Of a stretch of 64,000 bases of DNA, positions 26,557-34,569 are shown in pieces (position 1 is the stretch's first letter; the number at the start of each line of letters is the position of its first letter). Position numbers and translations under genes: made by a program. This stretch comes from Halobacillus sp. Nhm2S1 (GTDB taxonomy: Bacteria; Bacillota; Bacilli; Bacillales; Halobacillaceae): contig NZ_JAIEZV010000004.1 in NCBI RefSeq assembly GCF_019599545.1, forward strand, positions 124,001 to 188,000, given 5' to 3'. A model generated the notes under the pieces. That model had not been told where the DNA came from. It did no database searches and saw only the letters and a program-made list of their open reading frames with translations.

Positions 26557-28053
26557 TTAATTGAAATTGACGAGTACAGCGACAACGACAAAAACTGACG
26601 CGAGTCCGAAGAGAAGCAACTGGAATTTGAAGATGAAACGGAACCAGTTGGACCAGTCCAGACGTGCTGCACCTAGTGTTCCCATAAGCGCCGCAGAAGT
26701 AGGTACGATAATGTTCGTCAAACCGTCCCCTAATTGGAAAGCAAGTACGGCTACCTGTCTCGTTACACCTGCGATGTCAGCTAACGGTGCCATCAACGGC
26801 ATCGTCAAAGCCGCCTGCCCTGATCCTGATACGACGAAGAAGTTGAAGACCGATTGGAATAAGAACATCAGCCATGCAGAAATCACCTCAGGCACCCCTT
26901 CGAACACTTGACCTGCTGAATGAAGAACCGTATTCAGTACAGAAGCTGTCGCCGGGTCATCTCCTCCTAAAATGATAATGATCCCTTTCGCCATCCCTAC
27001 AACCAATGCAGCTGGCAACAGATCCTTTGCCCCTTGAGCAAACCCTTCTGCGATATCGTTGACTCTCATGTTATTCAATTTAAAAATCACACCAATGATT
27101 CCTGCAACCAGACCAATAGTGAAAAACTGACTTGCGATTTCCGGAATATAGTAGGCATGTTGAATAACGCCCCAGATGATCCAAGCTACCCCTAAAACAA
27201 CAGTCAAGATGACAAGCGCGTGACCAATTTTAAAATTGACTTTCAAATCTTGTTTCTCAAAGTCATCTCTGAAGTATTGATCGGATTTATAAGCTAATGA
27301 CCGAGTCGGATCCTTTTTCACAGAACTTGCATATCTCCACGTATAGAAAGTACCAATAGCCGTAAAGATCAGCCACATAGTAAATCGGAATGGTGTTCCT
27401 GAAAGGACAGGCACATCTGAAACTCCTTGAGCAATCGCTACTCCAAATGGATTCATCCAGGATGTCGCAAATCCGATTTGGGTGGCTACATAAGTAATCA
27501 TGATTCCTGTAATGGCATCATACCCAAGGGCAACCACGAGTGGTACAAGAATCATAGCGAATGCAATGGCTTCTTCGCCCATCCCGAAGACAGCGCCGCC
27601 CAGAGAAAATAGGAAGAACATAATTGGAATGATCAGCACTTCTTTCCCCTTCGTCCGGTCAATGACGGACAGGATCCCTTCCTCGACGGCCCGGGTTTTC
27701 ATAATGATTCCAAAGGCTCCACCAATAATGAGTATAAAAGCGACGACTCCGACAGCCGAACCCCACTTATCTCCTGAAACTAACCCCTCAAATACATAAT
27801 TTAATAGACCAGCTCCTCCAAAAGGCTCAAACAAACTTGTCCCTTGTTGAGCATTTTCTTCAGCTACCGAAAAACTATCCGGTATTAGGACAGTTCGCGT
27901 TTCTTCTGATCCTGATTTGTCATACGTTACCTCTTTTGTTTCAAATGTCCCAGCAGGTATTAAATAAGTTAATAGAGCTGCGAATAGGACAACGAAAAAG
28001 ATGATGACATACGTATGAGGCATCTCAAACTTCTTTTTCCGCTTCTTATCCAT
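26557..28053 (-). CDS. YfcC-family amino-acid/peptide transporter
   Basis: A 498-residue membrane protein with about twelve helices. The N-terminus (MPHTYVIIFFVVLFAALLTY, then LIPAGTFE) and the motifs GMGEEAIAFAMILVPL, TSWMNPFGVAIAQG and GSGQAALTMPLMAPLAD are those of the YfcC/arginine-ornithine antiporter-like group, often annotated C4-dicarboxylate carrier. The gene partner iadA suggests isoaspartyl dipeptides or aspartate as cargo, an inference. A -24/-12 promoter lies 38 bp upstream of its start. Confidence 0.8.
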   Translation of the reverse strand: MDKKRKKKFEMPHTYVIIFFVVLFAALLTYLIPAGTFETKEVTYDKSGSEETRTVLIPDSFSVAEENAQQGTSLFEPFGGAGLLNYVFEGLVSGDKWGSAVGVVAFILIIGGAFGIIMKTRAVEEGILSVIDRTKGKEVLIIPIMFFLFSLGGAVFGMGEEAIAFAMILVPLVVALGYDAITGIMITYVATQIGFATSWMNPFGVAIAQGVSDVPVLSGTPFRFTMWLIFTAIGTFYTWRYASSVKKDPTRSLAYKSDQYFRDDFEKQDLKVNFKIGHALVILTVVLGVAWIIWGVIQHAYYIPEIASQFFTIGLVAGIIGVIFKLNNMRVNDIAEGFAQGAKDLLPAALVVGMAKGIIIILGGDDPATASVLNTVLHSAGQVFEGVPEVISAWLMFLFQSVFNFFVVSGSGQAALTMPLMAPLADIAGVTRQVAVLAFQLGDGLTNIIVPTSAALMGTLGAARLDWSNWFRFIFKFQLLLFGLASVFVVVAVLVNFN

Positions 28054-28090
28054 GTGTTTTCCCCCTTTATGATCCTTCCACTAATCTACA

Positions 28091-28106
28091 TGCAAGTTTC
28101 ATGCCA
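28091..28106 (-). promoter_or_regulatory. Sigma-54 (-24/-12) promoter of yfcC-iadA
   Basis: Read on the minus strand, TGGCATGAAACTTGCA matches the consensus TGGCAC-N5-TTGCA with GG and GC exactly 10 bp apart. It lies 38-53 bp upstream of the yfcC start and faces the enhancer-binding-protein gene. Confidence 0.85.
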
Positions 28107-28146
28107 AAAACATTTTCTGAATATTCCGCCTCAAAAAAAGGCTGTT

Positions 28147-28172
28147 CACCCAAAATAGGTTTTAATTGGGTG
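28147..28172. promoter_or_regulatory. Inverted repeat, probable enhancer site for the sigma-54 activator
   Basis: CACCCAA (28147-28153) and TTGGGTG (28166-28172) form a perfect 7-bp inverted repeat with a 12-bp AT-rich centre. It is about 55 bp upstream of the -12 element of yfcC and overlaps the promoter area of the regulator gene (TATAAT at 28174-28179), so it could serve both activation and autoregulation. Confidence 0.65.
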
Positions 28173-28214
28173 TTATAATATAAACCAATAAGAACTAAAA
28201 AGAAGGGTGATCGG

Positions 28215-30233
28215 ATGAAAAACCAATTAACTTTGTTAACAGGAACTAAAGAGACCCAAGCGACCCTGCATGAACAATTGGAAGACATTTTAGGAGAATT
28301 CATTCATATTGAGAGCTATGCCGTGGATGAATATGTACCAGAACAAATCAGCGATGATTTAATCATCTTTTCCTCTTATTTAATTGAAAAAGAAGCTGCT
28401 CCCTACATCGCTCCCGGCTCACCACATAAAACAGCCATCCGCACGATTAATTATCAACACATTGAGCGATTGTTGGAACTCGAAGAAGGAACCTCCGTCC
28501 TATGTGTCAATGACACCTTCGAAATGGCACAAGAAACGATTGACACCTTAGAAAAGATGGGCTTGAACCACCTTTCCTTCACCGCTTATTATCCTGGTAA
28601 AAAGAATACACACGACATTCCTACTGCCATTACTCCAGGCGAGGTAACCCTTGTGCCTCCTTCGGCAGAGAAGATCATTGACATCGGGGTCCGCCTGATC
28701 GACATTACAACATTAATTGAAATTCTCGATCACTTCCATTTAAAAGAAGAACTCGGGGGAATGATTTCGAACCGGTACACCGGAAAGATCATCGAGCTCA
28801 GCAAAAAGCTATCGGAAATGAACAAACAAACCGAGCTCTTAAACCAACACCTTCAGCAGGTGGTTGATGGAGTGAACGATGGTGTCATGGCCATTGACTC
28901 CGAACAAAAGGTTACCGTATTTAATCCTTTCATTGAAGAATACAGCGGACTTTCACACACACACGCTATGGGAAAGCCTGTTCATCAATTATTCAAGGAT
29001 CCTAAACTTCTCGATTTCATGACCACCCCTCAAGAAGAAGGATTATACTTCTCTTTAAACGGCTACAACCTCATGATCTATCGTGTCCAATGGGAAGAGA
29101 GCGATAATGTCATCTTCATCTTCAAAAACTCGGATGAAACCATCACGATGGAAAAAGCGGCCCGTAAACACTTGTTGAAAACAGGCTATATCGCGAAGTA
29201 CACGTTCAAAGATATCATCGGAAACAGCCCGGCCATTCAAAAAGCGAAAAACATCGGGTATAAACTTGCGAAAACCCCCCTCCCCGTTTTAATACATGGG
29301 GAAAGCGGCACCGGGAAAGAACTTTTCGCTCACGCCATCCATCATGAATCCGACCGCCTTTACGAACCTTTTCTTGCTGTGAACTTCAGCGCACTACCCG
29401 AAGACTTATTGGAAAGTGAACTATTCGGCTATGAAGAAGGAGCTTTCACCGGTGCCAAAAAAGGCGGTAAGAAAGGATTATTTGAACAGGCAGATGGGGG
29501 AACTATTTTCCTTGATGAAATTGGAGATATCAGTTTAAAGCTACAAGCCCGTTTATTGCGTGTAATTCAGGAAATGGAAATTCGTAAAATCGGAGGATCC
29601 AAGACCATTCCAATTAATGTACGCATCATCGCAGCTACAAACAAAGATTTACTTGAACTGATCGAACAAGGGAAATTCAGAGAAGACCTTTATCACAGAC
29701 TTAAAGTTTTGTACGTATCTGTCCCTCCACTCAGAGAACGAAAAACAGACATTCCTTCGCTTGTAGAACAATTTCTATTAGAAAACCACACCCCAAATAA
29801 ATCCCTCGGTGAAGGGTTGATCGGCGAATTGATGAGCTATGATTGGTTCGGAAACATTCGGGAGTTAAAGAATACGATATCCTACCTTCTTACGGTTTCA
29901 GAGGGGGACACGATTTCAATTCATGACCTTCCTGGTGAAGATTTTTTCCAAAGACCGAAGAAGGAGACAAAACAGAAAACAACAAGCCTTGTGGATGATC
30001 AAATAAATAAAAAAGTTTTAAAGATTGTCCTTTTATTAAACGAATCGATGGTCAATGCAAGCCGCAAAAAAATCTATGAAAAACTTTCTCTGGATGAATC
30101 CCCCCCTTTATCCGAGCAACAGATTCGCAGAGTGTTGACAGAGTTAAAAGAACGAGGGTTCGTTACCATCAAACGTGGCCGGGCCGGCACGCAAATCACA
30201 GAATCCGGGGCTAATTACATCCGCCAAAGTTAA
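28215..30233 (+). CDS. Sigma-54-dependent transcriptional activator
   Basis: A 672-residue enhancer-binding protein. Residues 1-200 are a sensory region I did not recognise; 205-310 look like a PAS domain (VVDGVNDGVMAIDSEQKV); 330-560 are the AAA+ domain with GESGTGKE (362-369), the sigma-54-contact loop GAFTGA (409-414) and Walker B DEIGD (434-438). The C-terminus (about 600-672) looks like a winged helix (EQQIRRVLTELKERGFVTI) rather than the usual Fis-type helix-turn-helix. It is divergent from yfcC-iadA, its likely target. Confidence 0.9.
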   Translation: MKNQLTLLTGTKETQATLHEQLEDILGEFIHIESYAVDEYVPEQISDDLIIFSSYLIEKEAAPYIAPGSPHKTAIRTINYQHIERLLELEEGTSVLCVNDTFEMAQETIDTLEKMGLNHLSFTAYYPGKKNTHDIPTAITPGEVTLVPPSAEKIIDIGVRLIDITTLIEILDHFHLKEELGGMISNRYTGKIIELSKKLSEMNKQTELLNQHLQQVVDGVNDGVMAIDSEQKVTVFNPFIEEYSGLSHTHAMGKPVHQLFKDPKLLDFMTTPQEEGLYFSLNGYNLMIYRVQWEESDNVIFIFKNSDETITMEKAARKHLLKTGYIAKYTFKDIIGNSPAIQKAKNIGYKLAKTPLPVLIHGESGTGKELFAHAIHHESDRLYEPFLAVNFSALPEDLLESELFGYEEGAFTGAKKGGKKGLFEQADGGTIFLDEIGDISLKLQARLLRVIQEMEIRKIGGSKTIPINVRIIAATNKDLLELIEQGKFREDLYHRLKVLYVSVPPLRERKTDIPSLVEQFLLENHTPNKSLGEGLIGELMSYDWFGNIRELKNTISYLLTVSEGDTISIHDLPGEDFFQRPKKETKQKTTSLVDDQINKKVLKIVLLLNESMVNASRKKIYEKLSLDESPPLSEQQIRRVLTELKERGFVTIKRGRAGTQITESGANYIRQS

Positions 30234-30293
30234 TGTGCTCCCAATCAGAGAATGATATAATAATGTCGAATCGACAAAATCAGGGAGAGAGAC

Positions 30294-30935
30294 ATGACGA
30301 TGGGACTACAAAATAGAAAATCTAGTAAAACGATCTATGAATTATTCATGGTCGCTCTTGCAGCCCTATCCGTCGCCACGATTTGGCAGCAAACCGGCTA
30401 TAATAGTGTGATCGTCTGGACAACATGGTCCATCTTCTTCCTCGACTTCCTTTATCGATTATATAAAGCCGACAGCAAATGGGGATTCATAAAAAAACAC
30501 CCTTTCATTGTTATCGCTGCCATCCCCCTTGATGCGATATTCCAATTTGCTAGATTTGCAAGAATCCTTCACCTTTTAAGGTTGAAGTCCATCACAAAAT
30601 ATTACACGATGCCTTTTATACGCTTCCTTAAAAGGCAGCATCTTTTAACGGTAACGGGAGCCACTTTTATTCTTGTGTTCCTTTTGATTATTCCCTTACA
30701 TTTAATTGAAAATGAATTAGATAGTTACGGAGACGCGTGGGTAAGTGCCATCCTTTCCCTCACCTTCTTCGGGAGATCTGGATTCGAACCAGAAACGATG
30801 ACCGGACATATCATTATCGTGATCTTCACTATCTTAGGTGTCATCATTCACGGGCTGGTAATCAGCACAACGTTTGACTACTTGATACAAACCTCGCTGT
30901 TCCAATCCATAAAAAGTAAATTTACTGATAAATAA
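30294..30935 (+). CDS. Ion-channel-like membrane protein lacking the K+ filter
   Basis: A 213-residue membrane protein resembling a small voltage-gated-channel subunit: helices 1-4 with an arginine-rich fourth segment (FARFARILHLLRLKSITKYY), then a pore-like pair of helices (114-135 and 165-190). At the place of the potassium filter TVGYGD it has SLTFFGRSGFEPE, so it is not a canonical K+ channel. The ATG follows GGGAGAGAGAC. It is 60 bp after the sigma-54 regulator but has its own probable promoter region and a terminator. Confidence 0.6.
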   Translation: MTMGLQNRKSSKTIYELFMVALAALSVATIWQQTGYNSVIVWTTWSIFFLDFLYRLYKADSKWGFIKKHPFIVIAAIPLDAIFQFARFARILHLLRLKSITKYYTMPFIRFLKRQHLLTVTGATFILVFLLIIPLHLIENELDSYGDAWVSAILSLTFFGRSGFEPETMTGHIIIVIFTILGVIIHGLVISTTFDYLIQTSLFQSIKSKFTDK

Positions 30936-30966
30936 AGCCGCCATCTTATGGACGGCTTTTTTCTTT
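30934..30966 (+). terminator. Terminator of the channel-like gene
   Basis: AAAGCCG...CGGCTTT hairpin with CAT/ATG extending the stem and TTTTTT after it, starting at the stop codon. Confidence 0.8.
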
Positions 30967-31047
30967 CCTCTCATGCTAGATCAACGTTTAACCCCATATG
31001 GAAAAAGGAATTATAACCGGGACACCCATTTTCTGGAGGTGAAAGAG

Positions 31048-31239
31048 ATGGCTGATCAAAAACGAAACAAAGTATCTGAAAACGACCAAAGCTTTCAAGA
31101 AAAACTTAAAAAAGAACAGCTGATTGATGGTATTCCAAATGAAGAAGTAAAGAAAGAAGAACGCGAACAAGAAAAAGGAAGAAAATCCAAACAGGACTCC
31201 GTTACTGAAGAAGACTACGACGAAGACCTTCGTCCTTAA
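31048..31239 (+). CDS. Small highly charged hypothetical protein
   Basis: A 63-residue protein made almost entirely of Lys, Glu, Asp, Gln and Arg (MADQKRNKVSENDQSF at the start, EEDYDEDLRP at the end). It has no hydrophobic core and is probably disordered or a short helix. CTGGAGGTGAAAGAG gives a good site for the ATG at 31048, and the gene is 21 bp upstream of yhfP, probably co-transcribed. No family recognised. Confidence 0.6.
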   Translation: MADQKRNKVSENDQSFQEKLKKEQLIDGIPNEEVKKEEREQEKGRKSKQDSVTEEDYDEDLRP

Positions 31240-31260
31240 ATGCAGAAATGAGGTGAAACG

Positions 31261-32256
31261 TTGACAAAGTTCAAGGCATATAAAGTAGATCAAACCGCAG
31301 AAGGTGTGCAAGGTTTAGTGCAGGAATCTTCCTTCTCGGACCTCCCTTCCAGCGATGTTTTAATAAAAGTCCATTATTCCAGCATCAACTACAAAGACGG
31401 GATGGTTACCCAGCCGGATAATCCCCTCGTCAAAAATTATCCGATCATCCCAGGAATTGATTTGGCTGGAGAAGTGGTTCGTTCCTCTGACAAACAGTAT
31501 AAAGAGGGCGATGCTGTCATTGCTACCAGTTATGAAATTGGCGTCAATCATCATGGTGGATTTAGTGAATACGCAAGCATCCCCGCCAAATGGATCGTCC
31601 CTCTTCCCGAAGGGTTGACGACAGAAGAAGCAATGATATACGGGACTGCTGGTTTCACCGCTGCTCTCTCCATTCACCGATTAGAAGAAAACGGGCTGAC
31701 TCCTGAGGAGGGGCCTGTCTTAGTAACCGGAGCTTCCGGCGGCGTAGGGAGTATAGCAGTAGCCATGCTGGCTAAGAGAGGCTACACCGTGGAAGCAAGC
31801 ACAGGTAGTCCTGAACATGAGGAATACTTAAAAGACTTAGGTGCTTCTAAAATCATTTCGCGTGAAGAAGTTTATGACGGCAATCTTCAGGCTATAGCGA
31901 GTGGACGTTGGGCTGGAGCTGTTGATCCTGTCGGAGGTGAACAGCTCGCCTCCCTTCTTAGTCAATTGAAGTATGGAGGAGGCGCAGCAGTAAGCGGTCT
32001 GACCGGGGGTACAAAAGTGCCTGCACAGGTTTATCCTTTCATTTTACGGGGTATATGCCTTATTGGAATTGACTCCGTCAATTGCCCAATGAATCTAAGG
32101 AAAAAAGTGTGGCATCGAATGGCTAATGATTTAAAAATCAAAGAAGTCTTTGATCGAATTAAAGTTGTGCGCACTCTAAATGAAGTGCCCGAAACACTCG
32201 AAAACATTCTACAAGGAAAAACACGCGGCCGTTCGATCGTAAAACTTATGAATTGA
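31261..32256 (+). CDS. yhfP: YhdH/YhfP-family quinone oxidoreductase
   Basis: A 331-residue medium-chain dehydrogenase/reductase without the zinc ligands of classical alcohol dehydrogenases. The NADPH-binding motif is GASGGVGSIAVAML; the start SSINYKDGMV and PGIDLAGEVV match the YhdH/YhfP group, which includes acrylyl-CoA reductase AcuI. The natural substrate of the Bacillus enzyme is uncertain. The TTG at 31261 follows GAGGTG by 7 nt. Confidence 0.85.
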   Translation: MTKFKAYKVDQTAEGVQGLVQESSFSDLPSSDVLIKVHYSSINYKDGMVTQPDNPLVKNYPIIPGIDLAGEVVRSSDKQYKEGDAVIATSYEIGVNHHGGFSEYASIPAKWIVPLPEGLTTEEAMIYGTAGFTAALSIHRLEENGLTPEEGPVLVTGASGGVGSIAVAMLAKRGYTVEASTGSPEHEEYLKDLGASKIISREEVYDGNLQAIASGRWAGAVDPVGGEQLASLLSQLKYGGGAAVSGLTGGTKVPAQVYPFILRGICLIGIDSVNCPMNLRKKVWHRMANDLKIKEVFDRIKVVRTLNEVPETLENILQGKTRGRSIVKLMN

Positions 32257-32281
32257 TGGTAGTTTAACAAAACGTACACTA

Positions 32282-32310
32282 TTGACATCTATGAACGTAG
32301 AGTTTATAAT
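32282..32310 (+). promoter_or_regulatory. Consensus sigma-A promoter of a probable non-coding RNA
   Basis: TTGACA (32282-32287), a 17-bp spacer and TATAAT (32305-32310): both hexamers are perfect. No open reading frame follows before the terminator at 32579-32612. Confidence 0.9.
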
Positions 32311-32316
32311 GTATTG

Positions 32317-32612
32317 ATAGTGCCTTCGAGAGAAGGTAACTCGGAAAAGAAAAGAGTGATTTGTATGAGACTGGCATTCTGCTACGTTTTGATACAACTT
32401 AATCACACTGGATCAGCTTCGGAGCTGTAAGGATGCAATAGAGGTAGGGATTGCGTCGTTTAAGTTGCCAAAAACTACCATGTAGAATTTTTGAACCGCG
32501 GCACTAACATGGACAAAGTTCCACAACCCTTGCGAAAAAAAGCAAGTGGGTAAAACTTGATATTTTCCGAAAGTATATAAAGCGAGAAGGGCGGCCGTCC
32601 TTCTCGCTTTTC
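32317..32612 (+). ncRNA. Probable free-standing structured RNA, about 296 nt, family not recognised
   Basis: Between a perfect sigma-A promoter and a strong terminator lies a gene-less stretch with many complementary segments: CCTTC-GAGA-GAAGG near 32322; GTGATT (32356)/AATCAC (32401) enclosing TTGTAT/ATACAA; CAGCTTCGGAGCTG (32414-32427); GCAAT (32435)/ATTGC (32450); CCATGT (32478)/ACATGG (32507); CTTGC (32529)/GCAAG (32542). GGTAG in the GCAAT-ATTGC loop can pair with CTACC at 32475, and CAACTTAA (32395) with TTAAGTTG (32460), suggesting pseudoknots. It lacks the hallmark sequences of tmRNA, RNase P RNA, SRP RNA and 6S RNA that I know. Confidence 0.7.
32579..32612 (+). terminator. Terminator of the structured RNA
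   Basis: AGCGAGAAGG (32581-32590) and CCTTCTCGCT (32599-32608) form a 10-bp stem around GCGGCCGT, followed by a short T-run. Confidence 0.9.
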
Positions 32613-32684
32613 CAATTTACATAGGTTTAAAGAAATCCTTTCATGGTAATATAAGCCATAGATGTATAAAAGGAGGCTTATAAA

Positions 32685-33083
32685 ATGTCCCGGTACTTAG
32701 ACCGTATTGAACCGGAAGATGTCCGCTTTCTTATGGACTTATCAGAATTTAAAACCCTCGTCCTGGAGATGCTTGGTGAAGCTCGGGATTTGGTGAACAT
32801 ACAGATAAACTACGATGTTCTTGATGAGCCCGAAGGAGACACACTTGTCCGGCCCATGGTTCAACTCAATGAAATCAGTAAATTCACAGAAGAGAACCGC
32901 CATACGTTACTGCAAACTGGTTTCTCCATTGATGGCGAGCCATTTGATAATGGTGACTATGCCATGGAGAAAATCTTTGGTTCAACGTACACCATCCTAG
33001 CAGTGACAGAAGATGAAGATGGTGCTTTTTTCACAATTGAAATGCCTTATAGAAACTTTGAAAAACAAAAGAGTCATGTGTAA
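32685..33083 (+). CDS. Hypothetical acidic protein
   Basis: A 132-residue soluble acidic protein with no membrane segment and no motif I recognise. AAAGGAGG lies 8 nt before the ATG, a strong translation signal. It has its own terminator and lies after the structured RNA, so it is probably monocistronic. Beta-strand-rich stretches such as STYTILAVTEDEDGAFFTIE suggest a compact domain. Confidence 0.65.
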   Translation: MSRYLDRIEPEDVRFLMDLSEFKTLVLEMLGEARDLVNIQINYDVLDEPEGDTLVRPMVQLNEISKFTEENRHTLLQTGFSIDGEPFDNGDYAMEKIFGSTYTILAVTEDEDGAFFTIEMPYRNFEKQKSHV

Positions 33084-33108
33084 TCGTACATTCTAAATAT
33101 CTCAATAA

Positions 33109-33146
33109 AGCCAAAGAGCCCATGTTTTCACATGGGCTCTTTGGCT
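33109..33146. terminator. Bidirectional terminator before ywbE
   Basis: AGCCAAAGAGCCCATG and CATGGGCTCTTTGGCT form a 16-bp perfect stem with a six-base loop, between convergent genes. Confidence 0.92.
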
Positions 33147-33162
33147 TGGCAGGAAGACTATT

Positions 33163-33357
33163 TTAGGAATGTATGTTTTTCACTCGACCGACTTGACCAT
33201 CTTCCAGGCGCACTTTTATTCCGTGAGGATGGTTCGGGGATTTGGTAAGGATATCTTTCACTTTCCCACTGGTCAGCGCTCCTGTTCGTTGATCTTTTTT
33301 CAGCACGATTTCTACTTCTGCCCCTATTTTAATGTCATTTCTTTTTTGTCCATTCAT
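33163..33357 (-). CDS. ywbE: YwbE-family small protein
   Basis: A 64-residue protein (MNGQKRNDIKIGAEVEIVLK at the start; LTSGKVKDILTKSPNHPHG in the middle) fitting the conserved YwbE family, a KOW/SH3-like small beta protein of unknown role. I chose the ATG at 33357 with GGAGG 8 nt upstream; the frame opens five codons earlier. It is monocistronic. Confidence 0.85.
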   Translation of the reverse strand: MNGQKRNDIKIGAEVEIVLKKDQRTGALTSGKVKDILTKSPNHPHGIKVRLEDGQVGRVKNIHS

Positions 33358-33441
33358 TTTTGGAACCTCCACATTCAGTCTCTTCCGTATTCTATCACAA
33401 TTCCCCTACCCGTCACTCATTCAACAAAAGCTTCCGATTGT

Positions 33442-33532
33442 AAAGACTCTGTTTCGAGATGTTTGTCAGTGGATGGGGCTGCGCGGAATAACTTCCCCGC
33501 CACCCCTGACGTTCCCATCGGGCAACGAACCA
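33442..33532. repeat. Short member of the palindromic repeat family
   Basis: AAAGACTCTGTTTCGAGATG at the left is the family end sequence. The right half (CCGCCACCCCTGACGTTCCC ... GGGCAACGAACC) is the inverse of the GGTTCGTTGCC...GGCGTCAGGGGTGG stretch in the copy at 62121. The matching right-hand end is missing, so this is a partial copy. Confidence 0.65.
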
Positions 33533-33535
33533 CAT

Positions 33536-33567
33536 AAAAAAAGCACTCTGGGCGAGTGCTTTTTTTA
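33536..33567 (-). terminator. Terminator of the shorter DUF2188 gene
   Basis: AAAAAAAGCACTC and GAGTGCTTTTTTT form a 13-bp stem with a five-base loop directly after the gene. Confidence 0.9.
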
Positions 33568-33574
33568 TGTTCAA

Positions 33575-33787
33575 TTAGCTGCTGTAGTTGTATTGATTTT
33601 GAATTTTTCCTTCTTTGGTATGGATGACCGCTGAAGTTCCTTTGTTTTGTGCAATCTCTTTTGCACGATCAATCGCATCCTGTTTGTTTTCGTACACTTT
33701 CGTCGGTTGTTCCGCACCTTCTGCTTTAACAGCCCAACCATCTTCATGAGAAACTACATGTTCTGCTTGATTTCTACTTTCAGCCAC
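33575..33787 (-). CDS. DUF2188 small protein
   Basis: A 70-residue protein whose core (HVVSHEDGWAVKAEGAEQPT, then KQDAIDRAKEIAQNKG) is the DUF2188 pattern: a beta hairpin with GWAVK followed by an amphipathic helix. Function unknown. It is the twin of the C-terminal half of the next upstream gene and shares its orientation. GGAGGAATT lies upstream of the ATG. Confidence 0.82.
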   Translation of the reverse strand: MAESRNQAEHVVSHEDGWAVKAEGAEQPTKVYENKQDAIDRAKEIAQNKGTSAVIHTKEGKIQNQYNYSS

Positions 33788-33850
33788 TTTGAATTCCTCC
33801 TTGAATAATTGTTATATAAGCTATATATCCTGTTAAGAAAAGACGTAAAC

Positions 33851-34318
33851 CTAAGATTCTCCATCAAATGCCATTTTTTCCTGTATACTTCCATCTTTTT
33901 TTTGAACGACTACTTGCGTTCCTTTGTTCTCAGCAATCTCTTTCGCTCGATCAATCGCATCCTGCTTTTTGTCAAAAACATTAGAAGGTTGTTTCGCATC
34001 TTCCGTCTTAACTGCCCAGCCCTCTTCATGTGCCACTACATGTTGTCCCTTTTCAAGAAGTTCAGGTCGACTTTCTCCCCGACTTCTTTCTTCGTCTCTT
34101 GATTTTAGGTTTTTATCGCTCATCTGTTTCACACGATTGATTTCTTTTTCATCTGCGTTTTCATACCATTCTTTTGCCTGCTCTGTAGCGATAGGAATGG
34201 CCTGGCCCTCTTTATATCCTTCATCAATCATGGCGTTCGCTATTTCGATCGCTTTTTTCCTGACTGGTGTCTCCAAGTTTTTAAACGAACTTGGAAAATC
34301 ATCGGTATCCCATGGCAT
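33851..34318 (-). CDS. Two-part DUF2188 protein
   Basis: About 155 residues. The N-terminal part (MPWDTDDFPSSFKNLETPVR at the start, then KKAIEIANAMIDEGYKEGQA) resembles the ChaB/YdaT-like N-terminal helical module often joined to DUF2188. The C-terminal part (about 92-150) is a DUF2188 domain with WAVKTEDAKQPSNVF and KQDAIDRAKEIAENKGT, nearly the same as the neighbour at 33575. I chose the ATG at 34318 with GAGGAGG 9 nt upstream. Function unknown; stress-related expression is common for such proteins but not shown here. Confidence 0.75.
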   Translation of the reverse strand: MPWDTDDFPSSFKNLETPVRKKAIEIANAMIDEGYKEGQAIPIATEQAKEWYENADEKEINRVKQMSDKNLKSRDEERSRGESRPELLEKGQHVVAHEEGWAVKTEDAKQPSNVFDKKQDAIDRAKEIAENKGTQVVVQKKDGSIQEKMAFDGES

Positions 34319-34402
34319 TTTACTCGTCCTCCTCATTCATTACTTATCTTTTTTATTCCCTACAACAAAGCTCGTTCAAACCAATCGGGGACCTTTGTCG
34401 AA

Positions 34403-34431
34403 TTGAAACAGCTAAAAAAATAGGATACGAT
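34403..34431 (+). promoter_or_regulatory. Possible promoter of the kipI operon
   Basis: TTGAAA (34403-34408), 17 bp and TACGAT (34426-34431) lie about 140 bp before kipI. The fit is fair and the distance long, so this is tentative. The rest of 34319-34569 shows no gene I can support. Confidence 0.35.
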
Positions 34432-34569
34432 ATTAACGTCGATAAGTTAGAAAAAATGACATACTTTGATATTTTCCTGCCAAATTTAAACGGTTAGCTC
34501 ACTCAAGGCTCACAAGTCTGTATAGTTGTTTGGCATCACTACTTTCAAAAGTGTATAGGAGGTATTTTT

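Noticed and set aside
34291-34497. A 68-residue ORF ahead of kipI.
   Set aside because: It overlaps the start of the DUF2188 gene on the other strand, lacks a ribosome binding site and shows no recognisable family.
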